A stretch of 64,000 nt of DNA from Citricoccus sp. K5 (lineage in GTDB: Bacteria; Actinomycetota; Actinomycetes; Actinomycetales; Micrococcaceae), in assembly GCF_902506195.1 (NCBI RefSeq), contig NZ_LR732817.1:3253407-3317406 (forward strand), given 5' to 3'. Shown here piece by piece: positions 23,403 through 31,936 of the stretch (position 1 is its first letter; each line of letters begins with the position of its first letter). The notes below the pieces were generated by a model. It was not told the origin of the DNA. It was given only the letters and a program-made list of their open reading frames with translations, and ran no database searches. The translations under genes and the position numbers were made by a program.

Positions 23403-24875
23403 ATGTCCACCATGTCCACCAACGACACCCAGGGCGGCCACCGCGCGGCCACCACGTCCCGGTCGGAGGATGACGACCTCCGCGGGGCGCTCGAGCAGGA
23501 GATCACGGCCGGCACACAGTCGGTCTTGGCCCGACCCGTTGAGAAGTCCGTCGACGGACGCGGCGGCGTGCACCATCCCGGGGCCGGATGGAAGCGGATT
23601 GCGAGCGTGCCGATCCCGCTGTACCTGATCATGGTGGCCGTCGTGGTGGTGGCCGCGGTGACCGAGACGCTTCCGGCGTCGATGCTGTCCGGTTTCGCGG
23701 TGACCATCCTGCTGGGCGGGCTGTTCATCTGGATCGGCAATCGGGTGCCCGTGGTCCGCGACTACGGCCTGCCGACCATCCTCTGCACGTTCGCGCCGGC
23801 CACGTTGGTGTACTTCGGCCTGGTTCCGGAGCCACTGGTGACCGTGGCCAGCACCTTCATCGACGAGCAGGGCTTCCTGGACTTCTTTGTCATGGCGATC
23901 ATCGCCGGATCCATCCTCGGCATGCCCCGCGCCCTGCTGGTCAAGGCCGGGCCGCGCTTCGCAGTACCGGTGCTGGGCACCATCATCGTGACTTTCCTGG
24001 TCGTCGGCCTCGTGTCGATGATGTTCGGCAACGGCTTCATCGAGGGCATGCTGCTGGTCGCGGCCCCCATCATGGCCGGCGGTCTGGGGCTGGGTGCCCT
24101 GCCGATGTCCGAGATGTACGCCGCCCGCACCGGACAGGACGCCTCGGCGTTCATGGGCGACCTCATGTCCGCTGTGGTGCTGGCCAACGTCTTCTGCATC
24201 ATCTTCGCCGGCCTGTTGAACGGCCTGGGCAAGAACAAACCGACCCTGTTCGCCGGCTTCTCCGGCAACGGTGACCTGATCCGGGTCAAGGGTGATCGTC
24301 GTGACCTCTCGATGCCGAAGAAGGGTGGACAGTCCACCTACATCACGCTCGGCAAGGGACTGCTGTTCGCCGCCGTCATCTTCGTGGTCGGCGAACTGAT
24401 GGGTGCCTACCTGACCTTCCTCCACCCCTACGCCTGGGCCATCATCATCATGGTGGTCCTCAAGCTGACCGGCTGGCTGCCCAAGGACCTGGAGGAGTCC
24501 GCCACCGACTGGGGTGATCTCATCAACGCGGTGCTGGTCCCGGCGCTGCTCGTGGGCGTCTCCCTGACGTATATCAAGATCGACGAGGTGCTGGTCTCGC
24601 TGGCTGACCCGAGTTTCATCGCGCTGACGTTCCTCTGCGTGCTGGTGGCGGGCCTGTCGGCGGGGATCATCGGGTGGCTGGTGAAGTTCAACTTCGTGGA
24701 GGTCGCCATCGTTCCGGGACTCGTCATGGCGGACACGGGTGGCTCCGGCGATGTCTCGGTGCTCAGCGCCTCCGAGCGGATGCACCTGATGCCGTTCGCG
24801 GCCATCACCAACCGCATCGGCGGCACTCTGGTGCTCTTCGTGACCTCACTGATGGTGCCGCTGTTGGTCGTCTGA
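23403..24875 (+). CDS. 2-hydroxycarboxylate transporter (2HCT, CitS/MaeP family)
   Basis: 490 residues with a roughly 60-residue hydrophilic N-terminus and 11-12 membrane segments. Two family signatures are clear: the first re-entrant loop GGLGLGALPMSEMYA and, near the C-terminus, MADTGGSGDVSVLSASERM with FAAITNRIGG. 2HCT carriers take up citrate, malate, lactate or related acids with a hydroxyl next to a carboxylate, by Na+ or H+ symport. The ATG at 23403 follows AGGAAAGAG; a second ATG three codons later is possible. As the last gene of the module it points to a 2-hydroxycarboxylate as the growth substrate. Confidence 0.9.
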   Translation: MSTMSTNDTQGGHRAATTSRSEDDDLRGALEQEITAGTQSVLARPVEKSVDGRGGVHHPGAGWKRIASVPIPLYLIMVAVVVVAAVTETLPASMLSGFAVTILLGGLFIWIGNRVPVVRDYGLPTILCTFAPATLVYFGLVPEPLVTVASTFIDEQGFLDFFVMAIIAGSILGMPRALLVKAGPRFAVPVLGTIIVTFLVVGLVSMMFGNGFIEGMLLVAAPIMAGGLGLGALPMSEMYAARTGQDASAFMGDLMSAVVLANVFCIIFAGLLNGLGKNKPTLFAGFSGNGDLIRVKGDRRDLSMPKKGGQSTYITLGKGLLFAAVIFVVGELMGAYLTFLHPYAWAIIIMVVLKLTGWLPKDLEESATDWGDLINAVLVPALLVGVSLTYIKIDEVLVSLADPSFIALTFLCVLVAGLSAGIIGWLVKFNFVEVAIVPGLVMADTGGSGDVSVLSASERMHLMPFAAITNRIGGTLVLFVTSLMVPLLVV

Positions 24876-24901
24876 TGAGGCCGTGAGTGCGGGTCGGAAG
24901 G

Positions 24902-25006
24902 CGCCACTCCGGGGCTCGCACATCGTAGGAGACAGGGCTGGGGCCGGGACTGGATGTCCCGGTCCCAGCCCTGTCTGTCGGCACGTCACGACCCTTCGGA
25001 GTGGCG
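24902..25006. terminator. Nested inverted repeats after the transporter gene
   Basis: An inner hairpin has 20-base arms (24931-24950 and 24956-24975) with one G-T mismatch and a five-base loop. Around it lies a second inverted repeat with perfect 10-bp arms, CGCCACTCCG (24902-24911) and CGGAGTGGCG (24997-25006). The inner stem is a likely terminator; the outer arms make the whole element about 105 bp. Confidence 0.75.
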
Positions 25007-25051
25007 TCCGCCACGCCCGGAAAAAATCCAGGGTGTTCAAGGTCACGGTGA

Positions 25052-25063
25052 ATCGTATACGAT
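25052..25063. promoter_or_regulatory. Palindromic operator before the homoprotocatechuate operon
   Basis: ATCGTATACGAT is a perfect 12-bp palindrome about 100 bases before the first gene of the operon. It is of the GTAtAC type common for FadR/FCD GntR proteins, and such a regulator is encoded in the operon at 26748. TATACG within it could be the -10, so binding would repress. Confidence 0.65.
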
Positions 25064-25164
25064 CAAGGCGAAACGAGACGGGCGCCACAGCGGGCCCGGA
25101 GTCAGAAGGCCGGCGAGGTGCCGGCGGAATGACTGGACTCGGACGCCGACAGGAGCAGGAGACC

Positions 25165-26748
25165 ATGACCGAGACACCCGCAGCGGACCATCAGGGCAGC
25201 CGGGCCCCGAGCCCGGTGGATTTCTCCGACCGGGCGAACCGCCCCGGCAAGATCATCGCCCTGCACCTGAACTACCCCTCGCGGATCGCCCAGCGCGGCC
25301 GGTCCCCGAAGTTCCCGGGTTACTTCCTCAAGGCCGGCTCCTCCGTGGCCCGCAGCGGCGATGCGATCGAGCGTCCCGAGGGCACCGAACTGCTGGCCTA
25401 TGAGGGCGAGATCGCGCTGGTCCTCGGCGAGACCTGCCGCCGGGTGTCCCCGGAGGAGGGCTGGTCCAAGGTCTCCGGGATCACCGCGGCCAACGACTGG
25501 GGCCTCTACGACCTGCGCCACGCGGACAAGGGCTCCAACCTCAAGAACAAGTCCGGTGACGGGTACACTCCGCTCGGTCCGGACGTCATCGCGGCCGCCG
25601 GCCTGGACCCGGCGCAACTCCGCGTGCGCACCTGGGTCAACGGCGAGTTGACCCAGGATGACACCACCGAGGGACTCGTCTTCCCCTTCGGCCAGCTGAT
25701 CGCCGACCTCTCCCAGTTGATGACCCTGGAGGCGGGGGACGTCATCCTGACCGGCACCCCGGCCGGCTCCTCCGTGGCCCAGCCCGGCGACGTCGTCGAG
25801 GTCGAGGTGGATGCCCCGCAGGCGCCCGGCGCCCCCAGCACCGGCCGCCTCGTCACCCCCGTGCGCTCTTCCGGCCAGGCCCTGCCCGACTTCGGCGCCC
25901 AGCCGCAGGTGGACGACACCCAGCGCGCGGAGGCCTGGGGGTCCCGCGAGGCCGCCGGGCTGCCGGCCGAGCCGGCTGGCGTCGAGCCCTATCGGTACGT
26001 GCCGGACACCCCCGCCGCGGACCGGACCCTGCTCACGGCCGAGCTGCGGACCAGGATCGCGGAGACCGCGGTCGCCACCATCACCGCGCAGCTGCGCAAG
26101 CGCGGCATCGACAACGCCACCATCGACGGCGTGCGGCCCACCCACTCCGGCCAGCGCATCCTCGGCTACGCCAAGACCCTGCGCTACGTGCCCAACCGCG
26201 AGGACCTGTTCAAGCGCTTCGGCGGCGGCTTCAACGCCCAGAAGCGCGCCATGGACACCGTGGAGCCGGACGACGTGGTGGTCATGGAGGCCCGCGGCGA
26301 GACGGGCACCGGCACGCTCGGGGACGTCCTGGCGCTGCGCGCCCAGGTCCGCGGCGCCACGGCCGTGGTGACCGACGGCGGCGTGCGGGATTCCGCGGCC
26401 GTCGCCGAGGTCGGTCTGCAGGTCTACTCCAACGGCGCGCACCCGGCCGTGCTCGGCCGGCGCCACATCCCCTGGGAGGTGGGCGGGACGATCGCCTGCG
26501 GCGGCACCACCGTCCAGCCCGGGGACATCATCATCGGCGACGACGACGGTGTGGTGGTGGTTCCGCCCGCCTTGCTGGAGGAAGTCGTCAATGACGCCTA
26601 TGAGCAGGAACAGCAGGACGCGTGGGTCTACGAGCAGGTCCAGGCCGGCCACCCGGTGGACGGGCTGTTCCCGCCGAACGCCGAGTGGAAGTCCAAGTAT
26701 GCGGACTACCGGGCGTCCCGCGGGTCCCGCGCGAACCGGGGCGAGTGA
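25165..26748 (+). CDS. Fusion of fumarylacetoacetate-hydrolase-family (HpaG-like) and RraA-like aldolase domains
   Basis: 527 residues from ATG 25165 (AGGAGCAGGAG upstream). Residues about 15-225 are a FAH-family domain with LAYEGEIALVLGE (metal glutamates) and KNKSGDGYTPLGP, typical of the HpaG/HpcE decarboxylase-isomerase. Residues about 295-500 are an RraA-like domain with GTLGDVLALRAQVRGA and VVTDGGVRDS, retaining the arginine-aspartate pair of RraA-type 4-hydroxy-4-methyl-2-oxoglutarate aldolases/decarboxylases. The FAH half should decarboxylate and isomerise the 5-carboxymethyl-2-hydroxymuconate-derived intermediate; the RraA half has no assigned step in the classical pathway. Confidence 0.85.
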   Translation: MTETPAADHQGSRAPSPVDFSDRANRPGKIIALHLNYPSRIAQRGRSPKFPGYFLKAGSSVARSGDAIERPEGTELLAYEGEIALVLGETCRRVSPEEGWSKVSGITAANDWGLYDLRHADKGSNLKNKSGDGYTPLGPDVIAAAGLDPAQLRVRTWVNGELTQDDTTEGLVFPFGQLIADLSQLMTLEAGDVILTGTPAGSSVAQPGDVVEVEVDAPQAPGAPSTGRLVTPVRSSGQALPDFGAQPQVDDTQRAEAWGSREAAGLPAEPAGVEPYRYVPDTPAADRTLLTAELRTRIAETAVATITAQLRKRGIDNATIDGVRPTHSGQRILGYAKTLRYVPNREDLFKRFGGGFNAQKRAMDTVEPDDVVVMEARGETGTGTLGDVLALRAQVRGATAVVTDGGVRDSAAVAEVGLQVYSNGAHPAVLGRRHIPWEVGGTIACGGTTVQPGDIIIGDDDGVVVVPPALLEEVVNDAYEQEQQDAWVYEQVQAGHPVDGLFPPNAEWKSKYADYRASRGSRANRGE

Positions 26749-27497
26749 TGACCACGATCACGGACAGCACTGCCGGAGGACGAGACCCGGTGAACCGGGG
26801 GGCAGGCGAGCAGGACACCGGGACGGGTTCGTCCAAGGCGGACCTGGCGTACCAGCGGATCCTGTCCGGCATCAACGCCGGCCGCTATGCCCCCGGGGCT
26901 CGGCTGGTGCTCGCCCAGCTCGCCGCCGAACTCGAGATGTCCGTGGTCCCCGTGCGGGAGGCCATCCGGCGCCTGCAGTCGGAGTCAGTGGTGGCCTACA
27001 CCCGCAACGTCGGGGCGACCGTGATCGGGATCGACCCGGAGATCTACCACGACACCATGGAGACGCTGGCGCTGGTGGAGGGATACTCCACGGCACTGTG
27101 CGCTCCTCTGGTCACCGCGGAGGAGATCGAGAGGGCCCGGGCGATCAACGAGCGGATGCGCGGGCTCCTGGCGGACTTCAACCCCGTGGAGTTCACCCGG
27201 CTCAACAAGGAATTCCACTCCGTGCTGTTCGAGCACCACCAGAACAGCCACATCCTGGACCTCGTCCACCGGGGCTGGGCCCGCCTGGCGGCACTGCGTT
27301 CCTCGACCTTCGCCTACGTCCCCCACCGTGCCGACCGCTCGGTGGCCGAACATGACCACCTGCTGGACCTGATCGCCGCCGGTGCCGAGTTCGGCGCGGT
27401 GGAGCAGGCCGCCCGCCATCACAGGCTCAACACCCTGAACGCCTACCTGGACCATGTCGCCGCCAGCAACGGCGACGCCGACTCACCATCTGTCTGA
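26748..27497 (+). CDS. GntR-family (FCD) transcriptional regulator
   Basis: 249 residues. After a 25-residue polar leader, the GntR winged helix is seen from LAYQRILSGINAGRYAPGAR to MSVVPVREAIRRLQSESVV, followed by an FCD effector domain whose metal-site residues fit EFTRLNKEFHSVLFEHHQN and AEHDHLLDLI. Its ATG shares its A with the preceding TGA (TGATG), so it is coupled to the FAH-RraA gene. The likely operator is the ATCGTATACGAT palindrome at 25052; the effector would be an hydroxyphenylacetate or a ring-cleavage intermediate. Confidence 0.88.
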   Translation: MTTITDSTAGGRDPVNRGAGEQDTGTGSSKADLAYQRILSGINAGRYAPGARLVLAQLAAELEMSVVPVREAIRRLQSESVVAYTRNVGATVIGIDPEIYHDTMETLALVEGYSTALCAPLVTAEEIERARAINERMRGLLADFNPVEFTRLNKEFHSVLFEHHQNSHILDLVHRGWARLAALRSSTFAYVPHRADRSVAEHDHLLDLIAAGAEFGAVEQAARHHRLNTLNAYLDHVAASNGDADSPSV

Positions 27498-27514
27498 CGA
27501 CCGAGAGGACCATC

Positions 27515-29053
27515 ATGACTGCCCAGAGCACCGAATTCGTTCCCGCGAACCTTCCGGAGAAAATCCAGCACTATATCGGCGGACAGCACGTCGATTCGAT
27601 CGACGGCGCCACGTTCGACGTGCTGAACCCGGTCACCAACCGGCCCTATGTGCAGGCCGCCTCCGGCAAGGTCGCGGACATCGACGCCGCCGTGGCCGCC
27701 GCGAAGGACGCCTTCGAGAACGGCCCCTGGCCGACCATGCTCCCGCGTGAGCGTTCCCGCGTGCTGCACAAGATCGCGGACATCGTGGAGACCCGCGGTC
27801 AGGAACTGGCCGAGATGGAGTGCTACGACACCGGGCTGCCGATCTCCCAGGCCCTGGGCCAGGCCCGCCGTGCCGCCGAGAACTTCCGCTTCTTCGCGGA
27901 CCTGATCGTGGCCCAGCACGATGACGCGTTCAAGGTCCCCGGCCGCCAGGCGAACTACGTCAACCGCAAGCCGATCGGCGTGGCCGGGCTCATCACCCCG
28001 TGGAACACCCCGTTCATGCTCGAGTCCTGGAAGCTCGGTCCGGCCATCGCCACCGGCAACACCGTGGTGCTCAAGCCGGCGGAGTTCACCCCGCTGTCCG
28101 CCTCCCTCTGGCCGGGCATCTTCGAGGAGGCCGGTCTGCCGGCCGGTGTGTTCAACATGGTCCACGGCTATGGCGAGGAGGGCTTCGCCGGGGACTCCCT
28201 GGTCAAGCACCCGGACGTGCCGCTGATCTCCTTCACCGGCGAATCCCGCACCGGGCAGATCATCTTCGCCAACGCAGCCCCCTACCTGAAGGGCCTGTCC
28301 ATGGAACTGGGCGGCAAGTCCCCGGCCGTGGTCTTCGAGGACGCGGACCTGGACGCTGCCATCGACGCCACCGTCTTCGGCGTCTTCTCCCTCAACGGCG
28401 AGCGCTGTACGGCCGGCTCGCGCATCCTGGTCCAGCGCGGCATCTACGACGAGTTCGTGGAGCGCTATTCGGCCCAGGCGAAGCGCGTGAAGGTCGGCCT
28501 GCCGCACGAGGAGGCCACCGAGGTCGGAGCCCTGGTCCACCCCGAGCACTTCGAGAAGGTCATGTCCTATGTGGAGATCGGCAAGTCCGAGGCCCGGCTG
28601 ACCGCCGGTGGCGGTCGCCCGGAGGAGTTCCCTGAAGGCAACTTCATCCAGCCGACCGTGTTCGCCGATGTGTCCCCCGAGGCCCGGATCTTCCAGGAGG
28701 AGATCTTCGGCCCGGTGGTGGCCATCACCCCGTTCGACACGGACGAGGAGGCCCTCGAACTGGCCAACAACACCAAGTACGGCCTGGCCGCGTACATCTG
28801 GACGAACGACCTCAAGCGCTCTCACAACTTCGCCCAGAACGTGGAGGCCGGCATGGTGTGGCTGAACTCCAACAACGTCCGCGACCTGCGCACCCCCTTC
28901 GGCGGCGTGAAGGCCTCCGGCCTGGGGCACGAGGGCGGCTACCGCTCGATCGACTTCTACACCGACCAGCAGGCCGTGCACATCAACCTCGGCGAGGTCC
29001 ACAATCCCGTCTTCGGCCGGCAGGAGCAGGCCGCCGAGGAGTTCCAGGCGTGA
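27515..29053 (+). CDS. hpaE: 5-carboxymethyl-2-hydroxymuconate semialdehyde dehydrogenase
   Basis: 512 residues, aldehyde dehydrogenase superfamily. E264 in SMELGGKSPA is the general base and C298 in NGERCTAGSR the nucleophile. The N-terminal KIQHYIGGQHVDS and the C-terminal GGYRSIDFYTDQQAVHI are typical of HpaE/HpcC. It oxidises the semialdehyde made by HpaD to 5-carboxymethyl-2-hydroxymuconate with NAD+. GAGAGGA lies about six bases before the ATG. It sits between the GntR regulator (18-bp gap) and hpaD. Confidence 0.92.
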   Translation: MTAQSTEFVPANLPEKIQHYIGGQHVDSIDGATFDVLNPVTNRPYVQAASGKVADIDAAVAAAKDAFENGPWPTMLPRERSRVLHKIADIVETRGQELAEMECYDTGLPISQALGQARRAAENFRFFADLIVAQHDDAFKVPGRQANYVNRKPIGVAGLITPWNTPFMLESWKLGPAIATGNTVVLKPAEFTPLSASLWPGIFEEAGLPAGVFNMVHGYGEEGFAGDSLVKHPDVPLISFTGESRTGQIIFANAAPYLKGLSMELGGKSPAVVFEDADLDAAIDATVFGVFSLNGERCTAGSRILVQRGIYDEFVERYSAQAKRVKVGLPHEEATEVGALVHPEHFEKVMSYVEIGKSEARLTAGGGRPEEFPEGNFIQPTVFADVSPEARIFQEEIFGPVVAITPFDTDEEALELANNTKYGLAAYIWTNDLKRSHNFAQNVEAGMVWLNSNNVRDLRTPFGGVKASGLGHEGGYRSIDFYTDQQAVHINLGEVHNPVFGRQEQAAEEFQA

Positions 29054-29138
29054 CCGGACCCAGCTGCTCCGCGCCCGACGGGCTGCCTACCCAGGCTGCC
29101 CCGTCCGCCCCGACTTCCCCGACAGAGCAAGGACCATC

Positions 29139-30305
29139 ATGACCCACCTCGACGACCGGACGATGACGTCCTCGGGTTTCTACGTCTCCCAGGAAGCCCC
29201 CATCGTCTCCGACAATCCCGTCCCGACCCCGCAGGCCCCGGCCCCGGACATCCTGCGCTGCGCCTACATGGAGCTCATCGTGACCGACCTGGCGGCGTCC
29301 CGCCAGTTCTACGTCGACATCCTCGGGCTGTACGTCACCGAGGAGGACGATGAGGTCATCTACCTCCGCTCCACAGAGGAGTTCATCCACCACAACCTCA
29401 TCCTGCGCAAGGGAGAGCTGGCTGCGGTGCGTGCGTTCTCGTACCGGGTGCGCGCACCCGAGGACCTGGACAAGGCGGTCGCGTTCTACGAAGAGCTCGG
29501 CTGCCGCGTGGAGCGCCGCCAAGAGGGCTTCACCAAGGGCATCGGCGACTCTGTGCGCGTGGAGGACCCGCTGGGCTTCCCGTACGAGTTCTTCCACCAG
29601 AGCGAGCACGTCGAGCGCATGTCGTGGCGCTACGACCTGCACATCCCGGGTGAGCTCGTGCGTCTGGACCACTTCAACCAGATCACACCCGACGTGCCGC
29701 GCGCGGTGAAGTACATGCAGGACCTCGGCTTCCGCGTCACGGAGGACATCCAGGACGACGAGGGCACGGTGTACGCCGCGTGGATGCGTCGCAAGCCCAC
29801 TGTGCACGACACCGCCATGACCGGCGGCGACGGCCCGCGCATGCACCACGTGTGCTTCGCGACGCACGAGAAGCACAACATCCTCGCGATCTGCGACAAG
29901 CTCGGCGCACTCCGCCGTTCCGACTCGATCGAGCGCGGTCCCGGCCGCCACGGTGTCAGCAACGCGTTCTACCTGTACCTGCGCGACCCGGACGGGCACC
30001 GCGTCGAGGTCTACACGCAGGACTACTACACCGGCGACCCGGACAATCCCGTCGTCACGTGGGACGTGCACGACAACCAGCGTCGTGACTGGTGGGGCAA
30101 CCCCGTGGTCCCCTCCTGGTACACCGACGGCTCGCTCGTGCTCGACCTGGACGGCAACCCGCAGCCGGTCATCGAGCGCACCGACAGCAGCGAGATGGCG
30201 GTGACGATCGGCGCCGACGGGTTCTCCTACACCCGTGAGGGCGACGCCGCCGGGACCTACACGGGCGAGGCCGCCAAGGGCTTCAAACTCGGACACCAGC
30301 TGTAG
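29139..30305 (+). CDS. hpaD: Homoprotocatechuate (3,4-dihydroxyphenylacetate) 2,3-dioxygenase
   Basis: 388 residues, type I extradiol dioxygenase of the vicinal-oxygen-chelate fold, very like the Mn/Fe enzymes of Arthrobacter globiformis (MndD) and Brevibacterium fuscum. Metal ligands H178 (RLDHFNQ), H237 (MHHVCF) and E290 (HRVEVYT), and the second-sphere H223, all lie 23 residues later than in the Brevibacterium enzyme as I recall its numbering, because of an N-terminal extension of about 23 residues. It opens the ring of homoprotocatechuate to the 2-hydroxymuconate semialdehyde. AAGGA precedes the ATG at 29139; a later ATG (29163) is less well placed. Confidence 0.93.
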   Translation: MTHLDDRTMTSSGFYVSQEAPIVSDNPVPTPQAPAPDILRCAYMELIVTDLAASRQFYVDILGLYVTEEDDEVIYLRSTEEFIHHNLILRKGELAAVRAFSYRVRAPEDLDKAVAFYEELGCRVERRQEGFTKGIGDSVRVEDPLGFPYEFFHQSEHVERMSWRYDLHIPGELVRLDHFNQITPDVPRAVKYMQDLGFRVTEDIQDDEGTVYAAWMRRKPTVHDTAMTGGDGPRMHHVCFATHEKHNILAICDKLGALRRSDSIERGPGRHGVSNAFYLYLRDPDGHRVEVYTQDYYTGDPDNPVVTWDVHDNQRRDWWGNPVVPSWYTDGSLVLDLDGNPQPVIERTDSSEMAVTIGADGFSYTREGDAAGTYTGEAAKGFKLGHQL

Positions 30306-30324
30306 AGGCAGGGGAGACACGGAC

Positions 30325-31110
30325 ATGCTCGACCACTCAACGCACACGGCGATCGCCGACGAGTTGCACCAGGCCGGTGAGGACCGGACGCCGGTTCCGC
30401 TGCTCACGGCGCGGTACCCGGACATGGGGATCGAGGACTCCTACGCGGTCCAGGGGATCTGGGCCCGGCGGCAGATCGACGCCGGCCGGAAGAAGGCAGG
30501 TCACAAGATCGGCCTGACCTCCAAGGCCATGCAGGACGCCACCGGGATCGACGAACCGGACTACGGGGTGATCTTCGACGACATGGTGATGGAGTCCGGC
30601 CACGTCTTCGAGTGGTCGCGCTACACGCATCCGAGGGTCGAGATGGAGCTGGCCTTCGTGCTGAAGGACACCCTGGCGGGCCCGGGGGTGACGCTGTTCG
30701 ACGTCCTGCGCGCCACCGAGTATGTGGTGCCGGCGCTGGAGGTGCTGGACTCCCGGATCGAGATGGAGGGGCGCACGATCACGGACACGATCAGTGACAA
30801 CGCCGCGATGGGCGCCATGGTGTTCGGCGGCCGACCGGTCGCTCCCGATGCCGTGGACCTGCGCTGGGTGGCAGGGATGCTGTCCCGGAACCAGGAGATC
30901 ATCGAGACGGGCGTGGCCGCCGGGGTGCTCAACCACCCGGCCAACGGGGTGCACTGGCTGGCGAACCGGATCGCCGGGCACGGGGACGTGCTGGAGGCCG
31001 GGGAGATCATCCTGGCCGGCTCCTTCACCCGGCCCATGTGGGTCTATGCCGGGGACACCGTCTACGCCGACTACGGGAACCTGGGGACCGTGACATGCCA
31101 ATTCGCCTAG
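30325..31110 (+). CDS. hpaH: 2-oxohept-4-ene-1,7-dioate hydratase
   Basis: 261 residues, FAH-fold hydratase of the HpaH/HpcG group, related to 2-oxopent-4-enoate hydratases. Hallmarks are the N-terminal [31 protein letters not shown] (substrate-binding lysine), [10 protein letters not shown] (metal glutamates) and the C-terminal [12 protein letters not shown]. It adds water to 2-oxohept-4-ene-1,7-dioate, giving 4-hydroxy-2-oxoheptanedioate, with Mg2+. AGGGGAG lies about eight bases before the ATG. Its last 16 bases overlap hpaI. Confidence 0.92.
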   Translation: MLDHSTHTAIADELHQAGEDRTPVPLLTARYPDMGIEDSYAVQGIWARRQIDAGRKKAGHKIGLTSKAMQDATGIDEPDYGVIFDDMVMESGHVFEWSRYTHPRVEMELAFVLKDTLAGPGVTLFDVLRATEYVVPALEVLDSRIEMEGRTITDTISDNAAMGAMVFGGRPVAPDAVDLRWVAGMLSRNQEIIETGVAAGVLNHPANGVHWLANRIAGHGDVLEAGEIILAGSFTRPMWVYAGDTVYADYGNLGTVTCQFA

Positions 31111-31907
31111 AACCGCAGCCCAGTTTCAAGGACCTGTTCAGCGCGCAGGCGCGCGCCGACCGGGACGGCCGGGCCCCGGCCGGGATGTTCATCAACTCGG
31201 CCGACCCGTCCGTCACCGAGATCTGTGCCTCTGCCGGCATGGACTTCCTCCTGGTCGACGGCGAGCACGCCCCGCTGGGCCTGGAGACCATCCAGTCCCA
31301 GCTGCGGGCCATGGCCGGGTACCCGGTCATCCCCATGGTCCGCGTGCCCGTCCTGGACCCCGTGCTGGTCAAGCAGTACCTGGACCTGGGGGCGCAGTCC
31401 CTCGTCATCCCGATGGTGGACAGCGTCGAGGATGCCGAGCGGGCCGTCCGGGCGATGCACTACCCGCCGCGCGGGATGCGCGGGGTCGGGTCCGCCCTGG
31501 CGCGCTCGGCGCGCTGGAACCGGGTCCCGGACTACCTGGCCCGTGCCGGGGACCTGGTGACCCTGGTGGTGCAGATCGAGTCCGCGGCCGCCGTCGCCGC
31601 CGCCGGGCAGATCGCGGCCGTGGACGGAGTGGACGGGATCTTCATCGGCCCCTCCGACCTGGCCGCCTCCATGGGACTGATCGGGCAGCAGAACCACCCG
31701 GACGTCGTCGCCGCGGTGAAGACCGTGATCGGGCAGGCCCGGGAGGCCGGCCGGTTCGTCGGCGTCAACGCGTTCGCCCCGGACCAGGCCCGGGACTACC
31801 TGGCCGCCGGCGCCGATTTCGTCAACGTGGCGGCCGACGTCGCCCTGCTGGCCCGCGCCACCGAGGCCCTCGCCGACACCTGGTGTGCCACCGGCACCGC
31901 CGAATAG
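31095..31907 (+). CDS. hpaI: 4-hydroxy-2-oxoheptanedioate aldolase
   Basis: 270 residues, class II HpcH/HpaI pyruvate aldolase. LLVDGEHAPLGLETIQSQL carries the catalytic histidine region, PRGMRGVGSALARSARW the substrate arginine, and VQIESAAAV the metal glutamate, followed by GIFIGPSDLAAS. It splits 4-hydroxy-2-oxoheptanedioate into pyruvate and succinic semialdehyde, the last step of the pathway. The start overlaps hpaH by 16 bases, so translation is coupled. Its fold is related to the CitE-like protein at the left edge, but the two are different subfamilies. Confidence 0.92.
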   Translation: MPIRLEPQPSFKDLFSAQARADRDGRAPAGMFINSADPSVTEICASAGMDFLLVDGEHAPLGLETIQSQLRAMAGYPVIPMVRVPVLDPVLVKQYLDLGAQSLVIPMVDSVEDAERAVRAMHYPPRGMRGVGSALARSARWNRVPDYLARAGDLVTLVVQIESAAAVAAAGQIAAVDGVDGIFIGPSDLAASMGLIGQQNHPDVVAAVKTVIGQAREAGRFVGVNAFAPDQARDYLAAGADFVNVAADVALLARATEALADTWCATGTAE

Positions 31908-31936
31908 AACGCTAGAACACCTGTAGAGGAGACCAC

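Noticed and set aside
22200-24785. 861-codon open frame on the minus strand
   Set aside because: It lies antisense to the HMG-CoA-lyase-like and 2HCT genes, is rich in His/Asp/Arg/Gly and has no family motif; a GC-driven shadow.
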